A stretch of 64,000 bases of DNA, taken from Micromonospora sp. WMMD1155 (GTDB lineage: Bacteria; Actinomycetota; Actinomycetes; Mycobacteriales; Micromonosporaceae). A program made the translations under genes and the position numbers. The notes under the pieces were generated by a model that worked only from the letters and a program-made list of their open reading frames with translations, did no database searches and had not been told where the DNA came from. Location of the stretch: assembly GCF_029581275.1 (NCBI RefSeq), contig NZ_CP120742.1, forward strand, positions 3,270,001 to 3,334,000, written 5' to 3'. This document shows positions 1-7,013 of this stretch, in pieces (the first letter of the stretch is position 1; every line of letters begins with the position of its first letter).

Positions 1-577
1 CGGCCGGCGACGGCAGCCGGAACAGCGCGGGCAGGGCCAGCAGACTCGTCAACACCGCCGCCCGCCCGGCCCGGAAGGCCGGATCCGGCACGTGGGCGTA
101 CTCCCGGCGGATCGCCGAGGCGTACCGCTCGTAGGTGGCCGGCGGCGCGGCCAGCACGGCGAGGTCCGCGTCGCAGAGCAGCGCGCCGTCCCCGTCGCCG
201 GGTGCCACGGTGTGCCCGGCGGTGAGCAGCACCAGCCGACGCACCTCGGCGACCGCGGACGCCGGCACCCCGAGCCCGGCGAGCACCTCGTCGGCCAACG
301 CGGCGCTGTCGCGTTCGTTGGCGTACCCGGCGGCCCGTGGGTCGTAGACGGCGTCGTGGAACCAGGCCGCCAACCGCACCAGGTCGACCCGGTCGGCGAG
401 GTCGGCGTACTCGTCCACCACGTCGAGCACCGCCGTCAGGTGGGCCACCGTGTGATAGTGCCGGTGCGGCTCGCGCCACCGACCGAGCAACTGCTCCCCG
501 GCCCGGGCGGACGACGCGTCCGGACTCGCGCCGGCGCCTCGTACCGCTGCTCGCCATCGCTCGAGTAGATCAACCAC
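1..577 (-). CDS. HD domain metal-dependent phosphohydrolase, partial
   Basis: The reading frame is open from a GTG at 577 down to the left edge, so the C-terminus is missing (192 codons present). After a short N-terminus the protein reads GRWREPHRHYHTVAHL, then AAWFHDAVYDP about 45 residues on. These are the H...HD metal-binding signature of the HD superfamily of predicted phosphohydrolases. A later LVLLTAGHT segment carries another conserved His. The substrate cannot be told from sequence. It is divergent from the FUSC gene, whose start lies less than 80 bp away. The start is the first GTG giving the conserved N-terminal helix VVDLLERWRAAV; no strong ribosome binding site is visible. Confidence 0.85.
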   Translation of the reverse strand, partial: MVDLLERWRAAVRGAGASPDASSARAGEQLLGRWREPHRHYHTVAHLTAVLDVVDEYADLADRVDLVRLAAWFHDAVYDPRAAGYANERDSAALADEVLAGLGVPASAVAEVRRLVLLTAGHTVAPGDGDGALLCDADLAVLAAPPATYERYASAIRREYAHVPDPAFRAGRAAVLTSLLALPALFRLPSPA

Positions 578-653
578 CGCCCGAGTCTGCCGTATCCGCC
601 CGTGACGCGTGGGAACTGAGGATTCAGCGCGCCCACCACGGGTAGTCGCGCCC

Positions 654-1919
654 ATGGCCGTGGCCCGGGACAAGCGACAGCCGATGGTGCGACGTACCGC
701 GTTGCGTGACGGGTTGGTGGACATCGACGGTGCCCGGATCGCCGAGGCGACCGAGCAACTGCGCCATCGGAGCCGGGCCACCCTGCACGACCGTCTGCAC
801 CGGGTGCGGATGGCGGGCGGGCTGGCCCTGCAGGCCGGGCTGGCTGCCGGAATCGCGTACCTGATCTCGCACAAGGTGCTCGGCAACCCGCAACCGGTCT
901 TCGCGCCGATCTCCGCGGTCGGCACCCTGGCCGCGTCGGTGGGCCAGCGGTTCCGCCGGACCATCGAGTTGATCGTCGGGGTGGGGGTAGGGGTGGCCGT
1001 CGGCGACCTCTTGATCTACCTGCTCGGCACCGGGGCCTGGCAGCTCGGCCTGGTGGTCACGGTGGCGATCCTGCTCACCATCTTCGCCGGGGCGAGCGTG
1101 GCCATCGTCATCCAGGCGGCGGCCACGGCGGTGCTGATCGTGACACTGAGCCCCTCCACCCAGAACCTGGAGATCCCCCGGTTCGTCGACGCTTTTCTCG
1201 GTGGCGGGGTGGCCCTCGTGGTCACCGCGTTGTTGCTACCGCTGAACCCACTACGGGTGATCAACCGGGCCGCCCGGCCGGCGCTCGACCTGCTCGCCAC
1301 CCAGCTCGACGTCACCGCGGACGGGTTACGCAGCCGGGACCGCGCCGAGATCCAGCGGGCACTGGACCGGCTGCGCGACAACAAGGAGGAGTTGGCCACG
1401 TTGGGCGAGGCGATCGAGGGCGCGAAGGAGACCGCGATCCTCTCCCCGGCCCGCTGGCACCGCCGCGACGAACTGACCCACTACGCGGAGGCGGCCGACC
1501 CGATCGACCGGGCGATGCGGAACAGCGGCACCCTGATCCGCCGGTCGGTCACCCTCGTCGAGGACGAGGAACCGGTACCCGACTCGATGCCGGACTCGAT
1601 CGCTCACCTCGCCGAGTCGGTCCGGCTGCTCAAGCACGAGTTCGCCGCCGGGGAGGAGCCGGAGAAGGCCCGGGAGCGGTCCCTGCGGGCGGTCAGCGAG
1701 GCCGGTCGGGCGTACGGCGCCGGGGTCGGCTTCTCCGGCAGCGTGGTGGTCGCCCAGATCCGTACCACCGCCAGCGACCTGCTGGTGGCCTCCGGGATCG
1801 AGCAGGAGGAGGCGAACCGCTGGATCCGCACCGCCTTCGGGGAGCAGGAGCGGCCGGTCGCCGAGCCGGCCAAGCCCGACGAGACGCCGAAACCGCCCAC
1901 CGCCCCACCCGTCGGCTGA
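654..1919 (+). CDS. FUSC/aromatic acid exporter family membrane protein
   Basis: A protein of 421 residues with several hydrophobic helices in the N-terminal half (AGLALQAGLAAGIAYLI, then segments around ELIVGVGVGVAVGDLLIYLL and LGLVVTVAILLTIFAG) and a long charged, helical cytoplasmic C-terminal half ending in a Pro-rich tail. This is the layout of the FUSC/ArAE (aromatic acid exporter) superfamily, whose members export fusaric or hydroxylated aromatic acids or have no known substrate. The ATG at 654 was chosen. A GTG at 609 and an ATG at 684 are alternatives; none has a clear Shine-Dalgarno. The family call is from topology and conserved flavour, not from a catalytic motif. Confidence 0.8.
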   Translation: MAVARDKRQPMVRRTALRDGLVDIDGARIAEATEQLRHRSRATLHDRLHRVRMAGGLALQAGLAAGIAYLISHKVLGNPQPVFAPISAVGTLAASVGQRFRRTIELIVGVGVGVAVGDLLIYLLGTGAWQLGLVVTVAILLTIFAGASVAIVIQAAATAVLIVTLSPSTQNLEIPRFVDAFLGGGVALVVTALLLPLNPLRVINRAARPALDLLATQLDVTADGLRSRDRAEIQRALDRLRDNKEELATLGEAIEGAKETAILSPARWHRRDELTHYAEAADPIDRAMRNSGTLIRRSVTLVEDEEPVPDSMPDSIAHLAESVRLLKHEFAAGEEPEKARERSLRAVSEAGRAYGAGVGFSGSVVVAQIRTTASDLLVASGIEQEEANRWIRTAFGEQERPVAEPAKPDETPKPPTAPPVG

Positions 1920-1923
1920 GCCC

Positions 1924-3198
1924 TCAGCCCAGTTCGGCGAGCGCGGTCAGCAGCCGGTCCACCTGCGCAGCCGTGCTGCCCAGGCCGACGCTGGCGCGCA
2001 GCGCGGTGGGCGGCAGGTCCGGTCGACCGGTACGCGCCGCCGCCTCGCTGAGCAGACGTCGAGCCAGCGGGTGGGCACAGAACAGCCCGTCGCGTACGCC
2101 GATGTGGTGCTCGGCCGCCAGCCGCGCGGCCACGTCGCTGGAGTCCCAGCCGACGACGACGAACGAGACGATCCCGACGCGGGGCGCGTCCGGGCCGAAG
2201 GTGCGCAGCTCCACGACGTGCGGCAGAGCGGCGATGCCGGTCCGCAGTCGGGTCAGCAGCGCCTGCTCCTGAGCGGCCAGCGCGGCCCGGTCGGCGTCGT
2301 CGAGCGCCGCGCACACGGCCGCCAGCGCGACCGCGCCGAGCAGGTTCGGTGTGCCGCCCTCGTGCCGCGCCGGCCCGGTAGCCCAGGTCACGTCGTGGGT
2401 CGCCGGTCCGACCCGGCTGGTGGCGCCGCCACCGGCCAGGTAGGGCGGAGCGGCGTCCAGCCAGTCCGCCCGGCCGATCAGCACGCCCGCGCCGAAGGGC
2501 GCGTACAGCTTGTGGCCGGACACGGCCAGATAGTCGACGCCGAGCGCGAGCAGGTCGACCGGTGCGTGCGGAGCGAGCTGCGCGGCGTCCAGCACGATCC
2601 GGGCGCCGTGCCGGTGCGCCACCCGGGCCAGCTCGGTGACCGGCCACAGTTCCCCGGTGACGTTGCTGGCACCGGTCACGGCGACCAGCACCGGCAGCGC
2701 CGGGTTGCTGCCCCGGCGCAGTTCGGTGAGGGCGGCGGCGAGGTCGCGTACCGCCGCGTCCGGGTCGGTGGGCACCGGCAGCCGCACCGAGCCGCGCGGC
2801 CAGGGCAGCAGGTTGGCGTGGTGCTCACCCGCGAAGGTGACCACTGTCGTGCCGGCCGGAAGGGCCCTCGCCAGCAGGTTGAGCGCGTCGGTCGTGTTGC
2901 GGGTGAAGATCACGTGGTCGTCGGCGCGGGCACCGAAGAAGTCACCCACCGTCTGCCGGGCCTGCTCGTAGGCGAGGGTGCAGCGTCGGGACAACGCTCC
3001 CGCCCCACGGTGCACGCTCGCGTACCACGGCAGCAGCTCGGCCACCGCGTCGGCGGCGGCCCGCGCACACGGCGCGCTGGCGGCGTAGTCCAGGTTGATC
3101 TCACCCGGTACGCCGAGGACGTCGAGCGGCCCCGACGAGGCCGGCTCGGGCGCGGCGTCGAGATGGGTGGATGGTGCGGGGAGAAGAGTGACGGACAC
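1924..3198 (-). CDS. Class V aminotransferase, cysteine desulfurase-like, SAM-riboswitch controlled
   Basis: A PLP enzyme of 424 residues related to SufS/CsdA cysteine desulfurases. INLDYAASAP near the N-terminus matches the family opening, FTRNTTDALNLLA is the cofactor phosphate loop, VLDAAQLAPH is the PLP aspartate segment, VSGHKLYAPFG holds the PLP lysine, and GVRDGLFCAHPLA has a Cys where desulfurases keep the nucleophilic Cys. The GTG at 3198 is chosen because GGAGG sits 7 nt upstream. The frame stays open to 3357, but that extension runs through the riboswitch. Control by SAM implies a role in sulfur amino acid metabolism. Whether it desulfurates cysteine or acts on another sulfur or selenium substrate is not shown. 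It converges on the FUSC gene with 4 bp between them. Confidence 0.9.
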   Translation of the reverse strand: MSVTLLPAPSTHLDAAPEPASSGPLDVLGVPGEINLDYAASAPCARAAADAVAELLPWYASVHRGAGALSRRCTLAYEQARQTVGDFFGARADDHVIFTRNTTDALNLLARALPAGTTVVTFAGEHHANLLPWPRGSVRLPVPTDPDAAVRDLAAALTELRRGSNPALPVLVAVTGASNVTGELWPVTELARVAHRHGARIVLDAAQLAPHAPVDLLALGVDYLAVSGHKLYAPFGAGVLIGRADWLDAAPPYLAGGGATSRVGPATHDVTWATGPARHEGGTPNLLGAVALAAVCAALDDADRAALAAQEQALLTRLRTGIAALPHVVELRTFGPDAPRVGIVSFVVVGWDSSDVAARLAAEHHIGVRDGLFCAHPLARRLLSEAAARTGRPDLPPTALRASVGLGSTAAQVDRLLTALAELG

Positions 3199-3244
3199 GC
3201 CGGGACCTCCGGGGTCAGGGACCCCGGGTGCACTGTCGGGACGG

Positions 3245-3365
3245 GGTCCGCGCTTGCCCAGCACACCGATCGGGCTGGGCCCGGTCATCACCCGGGGCAC
3301 CCCACCGCGAACTCGACGAGGGTTGCCGGCCAGCAAGCCGGGGCTTCGCGCTGGCACTCGTGACC
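3245..3365 (-). ncRNA. SAM-IV riboswitch aptamer
   Basis: Read on the minus strand from 3365, the 121-nt segment follows the actinobacterial SAM-IV aptamer closely. It begins GGTCACGAGTGCCAGCG, continues with GCCCCGGCTTGCTGGCC and GGCAACCC, then GCGGTGGGGTGCCCC and GGGTGATGACC closing P1, and after a short extra hairpin ends GGCAAGCGCGGACC, the downstream pseudoknot arm specific to SAM-IV. A -10 hexamer TATGCT at 3378-3373 lies 7 nt before the first aptamer base, so transcription should begin at P1. Between aptamer and start codon, a hairpin built on CCGGGGTC/GACCCCGG (about 3208-3227) abuts the GGAGG ribosome binding site, which suggests control at translation initiation. Confidence 0.93.
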
Positions 3366-3430
3366 TGCGGGCAGCATAGCGGCAACCGATGCGACCGGAC
3401 CAGTCGGCGGCGGATGGCTACGCTGACCGC

Positions 3431-4870
3431 ATGGCCGACACCCCGCCCGGTTCGCAGCTGCCGTCGCCGCCGCCCGCACCCACCGCCCCGTCCGTCGGCG
3501 AGGCGCCCCGGATGCCGCGCCGCCGACTGGGCTGGCGGCGGTTCCTGGCGCTGGCCGGGGTGGTGCTGCTCATCGCCGCCTGCGCGGTGTTCATGGTCTT
3601 CACGCTGGGCCAGTCGCTCGGTCTGCAGGCCCTGCTGATCGGTGTGGCCGCCGCCATCCTGCCGGTGCCGGTGCTGGTCGCCTGCTTCCTCTGGCTGGAC
3701 CGGTACGAGCCCGAGCCGCTGAAGTATCTGATCTTCTGCTTCGCCTGGGGTGCGTTCGTCTCCACCGCCGCCTCGCTCACCGTGAACGACTTCGCGGCAG
3801 GCCGCTTCGCCGACTGGGGTCTGCCGTCCGCGCTCACCGGCGTGTTGGTGGCGCCGTTCATCGAGGAGTCGACGAAGGCGCTCGGCCCGATCCTGCTGCT
3901 GGTGTTCCGCCGCCGCGAGTGGTCCGGGATCACCGACGGCCTGGTCTACTGCGGGCTGTCCGCGGTCGGCTTCGCGATGGTGGAGAACATCCTCTACCTG
4001 GGCGGGCTGGGCTACGCGTCAGGTGTCGACAGGTATGGCCCGGCGACCGGCATCCAGCAGGTCATCGCGATCTTCATCCTGCGGATCCTGCTGTTCGGGT
4101 TCGCCCATCCGCTCTTCACCTCGATGACCGGTTTCGGCCTGGGCATCGCGGCGCGGACGGCGGACCGGCGGGTGCGGGTGCTCGCCCCGATCGCCGGCCT
4201 GCTGTTGGCGATGATGTTGCACGGCACGTGGAACCTGCTGCCCACGCTGACCCAGGCCACCGGCGAGGCGGTGATCATGCTGTACGGCTTCCTGGGCCTG
4301 ATGGTGCCCGTCTTCTTCGGCACGGTGGGGCTGGCGGTCTGGTTGCGCGCCTGGGAGGGACGGCTCACCGAGCGCGTCCTGCCGGACTACGTACGCGCCG
4401 GTTGGCTGAGCCCGCCCGAGGTGGCCGCGTTGAGCAGCCTCGGCCGGCGGCACGCGGCCCGCAGTTGGGCGCGCCGGGTGGCCGGCGACGCCGGGGTGCG
4501 GGCGATGCGCGGCTACCAGTCCGCCGCCACCCGCCTGGCCCTGCTGCGCGACGGCACGCTGCGCGGCCTGGACCGGAAAGCCGCCGACCAGGAACGGACG
4601 GCGCGGGAGGAGCGGGAGCTGCTGGACGCGATCAGCGCGTACCGGTCGGTGTTCGTCGGTCGGGACCCGCAGGCCCCGGCCGGGCTCTGGGACGGTAGCC
4701 GCTACCACCTGCGCTTCCCGGACGGCACGCAGCGCCCGGTGAGCGCGCCGGACGAGCCGGTGGTGCCGATTCCGGTGGTGCTGACGCCCGCCCCGCCACC
4801 TGTCGGTCACGCCCCGCCCGGCTGGCCCGGCCTGCGCCCGCCCGCGCCCTGGCCCCCGGCTCACCACTGA
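3431..4870 (+). CDS. PrsW family intramembrane metalloprotease
   Basis: A multispanning protein of 479 residues. PrsW motifs occur in order: LDRYEPEPL with the conserved E-P pair, APFIEESTKALGP (the EExxK motif), MVENILYLGG, GFAHPLFTSMTGFGLG and MLHGTWNLLP with conserved His. These polar residues inside membrane helices are the proposed metal-binding and catalytic set. PrsW of Bacillus performs site-1 cleavage of an anti-sigma factor; the target here is unknown. A cytoplasmic C-terminal extension of about 150 residues ends in a Pro-rich tail. The -10 hexamer TACGCT (3419-3424) is 6 nt before the ATG, so the message is probably leaderless. It is divergent from the riboswitch-controlled aminotransferase. 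Confidence 0.9.
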   Translation: MADTPPGSQLPSPPPAPTAPSVGEAPRMPRRRLGWRRFLALAGVVLLIAACAVFMVFTLGQSLGLQALLIGVAAAILPVPVLVACFLWLDRYEPEPLKYLIFCFAWGAFVSTAASLTVNDFAAGRFADWGLPSALTGVLVAPFIEESTKALGPILLLVFRRREWSGITDGLVYCGLSAVGFAMVENILYLGGLGYASGVDRYGPATGIQQVIAIFILRILLFGFAHPLFTSMTGFGLGIAARTADRRVRVLAPIAGLLLAMMLHGTWNLLPTLTQATGEAVIMLYGFLGLMVPVFFGTVGLAVWLRAWEGRLTERVLPDYVRAGWLSPPEVAALSSLGRRHAARSWARRVAGDAGVRAMRGYQSAATRLALLRDGTLRGLDRKAADQERTAREERELLDAISAYRSVFVGRDPQAPAGLWDGSRYHLRFPDGTQRPVSAPDEPVVPIPVVLTPAPPPVGHAPPGWPGLRPPAPWPPAHH

Positions 4871-4891
4871 CGGCCGCCGGCCCCGTCCGGC

Positions 4892-4977
4892 GGCTCAGGT
4901 CATCGCGGGGCTCCGTACATCGGCGGGGCTCAGGTCATCGGCAGGGCTCCGCACGTCGGCAGGGCTCAGGTCATCAG
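4892..4977. repeat. 35-36 bp tandem repeat at the 3' end of a small gene
   Basis: The block starting GGCTCAGGTCATC occurs at 4892, 4927 and 4963, giving two full units of 35 and 36 bp and the start of a third. The third copy contains the stop codon and last codons of the 55-residue minus-strand gene, so this is a duplicated gene tail lying just downstream of that gene. Confidence 0.8.
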
Positions 4978-5133
4978 CGAGGTGAGGAAGTCGCCGAAGC
5001 CCTGGAACATCGCGATCAACGCGGCCCCGATCGCCCGGAACATCTGCGCGGCGCCGTCCGGCCGGAAGGCCACGAAGTAGATCAGGAACGCGACGAAGCC
5101 CCAGGTCAACAGCTTCTTCACGAATACCGGCAT
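4966..5133 (-). CDS. Small hydrophobic membrane protein, 55 residues
   Basis: A textbook ribosome binding site (GGGAGGGACG then ATG) precedes a 55-residue frame starting MPVFVKKLLTWGFVAFLIYF. It has one transmembrane helix, a short polar link (RPDGAAQ) and a second amphipathic or membrane helix ending GFGDFLTSLMT. Its function is unknown to me. The overlapping 97-residue frame in another register lacks any sensible start signal and was rejected. Its last codons are the source of the tandem repeat just downstream. Confidence 0.8.
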   Translation of the reverse strand: MPVFVKKLLTWGFVAFLIYFVAFRPDGAAQMFRAIGAALIAMFQGFGDFLTSLMT

Positions 5134-5214
5134 CGTCCCTCCCCAGGGCCACGGTCGCCGGATGGCTTCCCGTCGTGCGGCCGGGCAAACGGTGCGCGGC
5201 AGGGAGGGGGTGCG

Positions 5215-5553
5215 TCAGAGGTAGAGGCCGGTGGAGTCGTTCTCGATCCGCTCGGCGGCCACGGCGTGCACGTCGCGCTCGCGCAGCAACACGTACCCGC
5301 GACCGTGCAGCTCGACCTCGGAGCGGTCGTCCGGGTCGAAGAGGACCCGGTCACCGGAGACGATGGCGCGGACGTTCGGGCCCACGCCGACCGCGGTGGC
5401 CCAGGCGAGGCGCTTGCCGACGGCGGCGGTCGCCGGAATGACGATGCCGGCGGTGGAGCGGCGTTCGCCCTCGCTGCCCTCCATCCGGACCAGCACGCGG
5501 TCGTGCAGCAGGCGGATCGGCAGGCCGGCGTCGAGATCGTTGTCGGCGGTCAC
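5215..5553 (-). CDS. GroES-like co-chaperone (cpn10 fold)
   Basis: A protein of 112 residues. After a short N-terminal tail, LLHDRVLVRME, STAGIVIPATA, ATAVGVGPNV, VSGDRVLFDPDD and GYVLLRERDVHAV follow the cpn10 beta-barrel order, including the mobile-loop GIVIP stretch. No groEL is nearby, so it is probably a divergent stand-alone paralogue rather than the main GroES. The start is a GTG at 5553. The -10 hexamer TAGCGT (5566-5561 on the minus strand) lies 7 nt upstream, so a leaderless transcript is likely. Confidence 0.85.
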   Translation of the reverse strand: MTADNDLDAGLPIRLLHDRVLVRMEGSEGERRSTAGIVIPATAAVGKRLAWATAVGVGPNVRAIVSGDRVLFDPDDRSEVELHGRGYVLLRERDVHAVAAERIENDSTGLYL

Positions 5554-5714
5554 GCCGCAGACGCTACCGTGTGGCCGACGGCGGGCTGCCGGTGGTTACG
5601 CCGGTGGGTGGCCGGGGCAATGTGTGGCGGAACTGCCCTACGGTGTCGGCAGAGAACGTATGCTGGCCGACCTGTCGTCGTGGGCGGACCAGCTTTTTCT
5701 GCCAGGAGGTGCGC

Positions 5715-7013
5715 TTGAGCCGCTTCGAGCGGGTACGCGGGCGGCTTCGCCGCGCCTACCAGTCGCGACAGGAGTCGGCACAGGCCGACGAGGGCACGCT
5801 GAGTGACGTGTCGGAGGGGGCCCGGGTGGCGTCGCCGGCCGTGCCGGGCCCGACCGCACCGCCGAGCGCCTCGGTCTACGGCGCCGAACCCCCGGTGGAC
5901 CTGCACAGTTCGACCTCCAGCCGGGACGACGCCGACGTGCCGCACGGGTTGCGGATCGCCGCCGCGTGGTGCTGGCGGCTGATCGTGATCGGTGTGGTGG
6001 CCTGGGCCCTGCTCCGGATCGTCGGCACCATCAAGATCGTGATCATCCCGTTGGCCATCGCGCTGCTGCTCTCCGCGCTGCTCGCGCCGGCGGTGGGCTG
6101 GCTGCTGCGGGCCCGGTTCCCCCGGTCGCTGGCGACGGCGGTGGTGCTGGTCGGCGGCCTGGTCGGCGTGATCGGCACGCTGACGCTCGTGGTCAACGAG
6201 TTCATCCGGGGCGTGCCGGAGCTGAGCGAGAAGTCCTCGGAGGGCGTCCGGCAGATCCAGAACTGGTTGAAGACGGGCCCGCTGCACCTTTCCGACACCC
6301 AACTCGACCGCTACATCGACGAGGCGCAGGGCTGGATCAACAACAACACCTCGAAGTTCACCAGCGGCGCGCTGAGCACCGCGGCGACGCTGGCCGAGGT
6401 GTTGACCGGCACCATCCTGGTGCTCTTCGCGACGTTCTTCTTCCTGCGCGACGGCAACCGGATCTGGCGCTTCCTGGTCCGCCTGCTGCCGGTGGCCGCC
6501 CGCTGGAAGGTCGACGACGCCGGCCGGGCCTCCTGGCAGACCCTGGGCGCCTACGTTCGCGCGACCGTCCTGGTCGCCTTCATCGACGCGGTCGGCATCG
6601 GCATCTTCCTGGTCGCCTTCGACATCCCGTTCGCCTTCCCGCTGGCCGCGCTGGTCTTCCTCGGCGCGTTCATCCCGATCGTCGGTGCGGCGCTCTCCGG
6701 TGGCGTCGCGGTGCTCGTCGCACTCGTCGACAGTGGCCCGGTCACTGCGTTGATCATCCTGGGTGCGGTGATCGGTGTGCAGCAGATCGAGGGGCACGTG
6801 CTCCAGCCGCTGATCATGGGACGGGCGGTCGCCCTCCACCCGCTCGCGGTGATCATCGGCATCGCCGCCGGTGTCGTACTCGCCGGCATCACCGGCGCGC
6901 TGGTCTCCGTGCCGCTCATCGCGGTGCTGAACACCGCGGTCCGTCGGCTCGCCGCCCGAAGGGTTCCGGACACGCCACCCGACGCCGTGGTCGTCGCCGC
7001 CCAGGCTCCCTAA
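5715..7013 (+). CDS. AI-2E family transporter
   Basis: A membrane protein of 432 residues. An acidic, Pro/Ser-rich cytoplasmic N-terminus of about 85 residues precedes about eight helices. The family pattern includes KIVIIPLAIALLLSALLAPA, ATFFFLRDG, GAFIPIVGAALSGG, GVQQIEGHVLQPLIMGRAVALHP and ITGALVSVPLIAVLN. Members export signalling molecules or ions; the substrate here is unknown. The frame runs upstream to 5571, but the TTG at 5715 is chosen because AGGAGGT precedes it by 4-5 nt. The last 4 bases overlap the convergent helicase gene. Confidence 0.9.
   Translation: MSRFERVRGRLRRAYQSRQESAQADEGTLSDVSEGARVASPAVPGPTAPPSASVYGAEPPVDLHSSTSSRDDADVPHGLRIAAAWCWRLIVIGVVAWALLRIVGTIKIVIIPLAIALLLSALLAPAVGWLLRARFPRSLATAVVLVGGLVGVIGTLTLVVNEFIRGVPELSEKSSEGVRQIQNWLKTGPLHLSDTQLDRYIDEAQGWINNNTSKFTSGALSTAATLAEVLTGTILVLFATFFFLRDGNRIWRFLVRLLPVAARWKVDDAGRASWQTLGAYVRATVLVAFIDAVGIGIFLVAFDIPFAFPLAALVFLGAFIPIVGAALSGGVAVLVALVDSGPVTALIILGAVIGVQQIEGHVLQPLIMGRAVALHPLAVIIGIAAGVVLAGITGALVSVPLIAVLNTAVRRLAARRVPDTPPDAVVVAAQAP

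Noticed and set aside
3199..3357. N-terminal extension of the class V aminotransferase
   Set aside because: The open frame runs through the SAM-IV riboswitch and ends at no start signal; a strong GGAGG site marks the GTG at 3198.
4019..4867. 282-residue minus-strand ORF opposite prsW
   Set aside because: A high-GC shadow frame: low-complexity Arg/Gly/Gln-rich translation with no start signal, fully opposite a clear PrsW gene.
4895..5188. 97-residue minus-strand ORF with SPADVRSPADD repeats
   Set aside because: It is the out-of-frame reading of a tandem DNA repeat; the 55-residue frame with a perfect ribosome site is the real gene.
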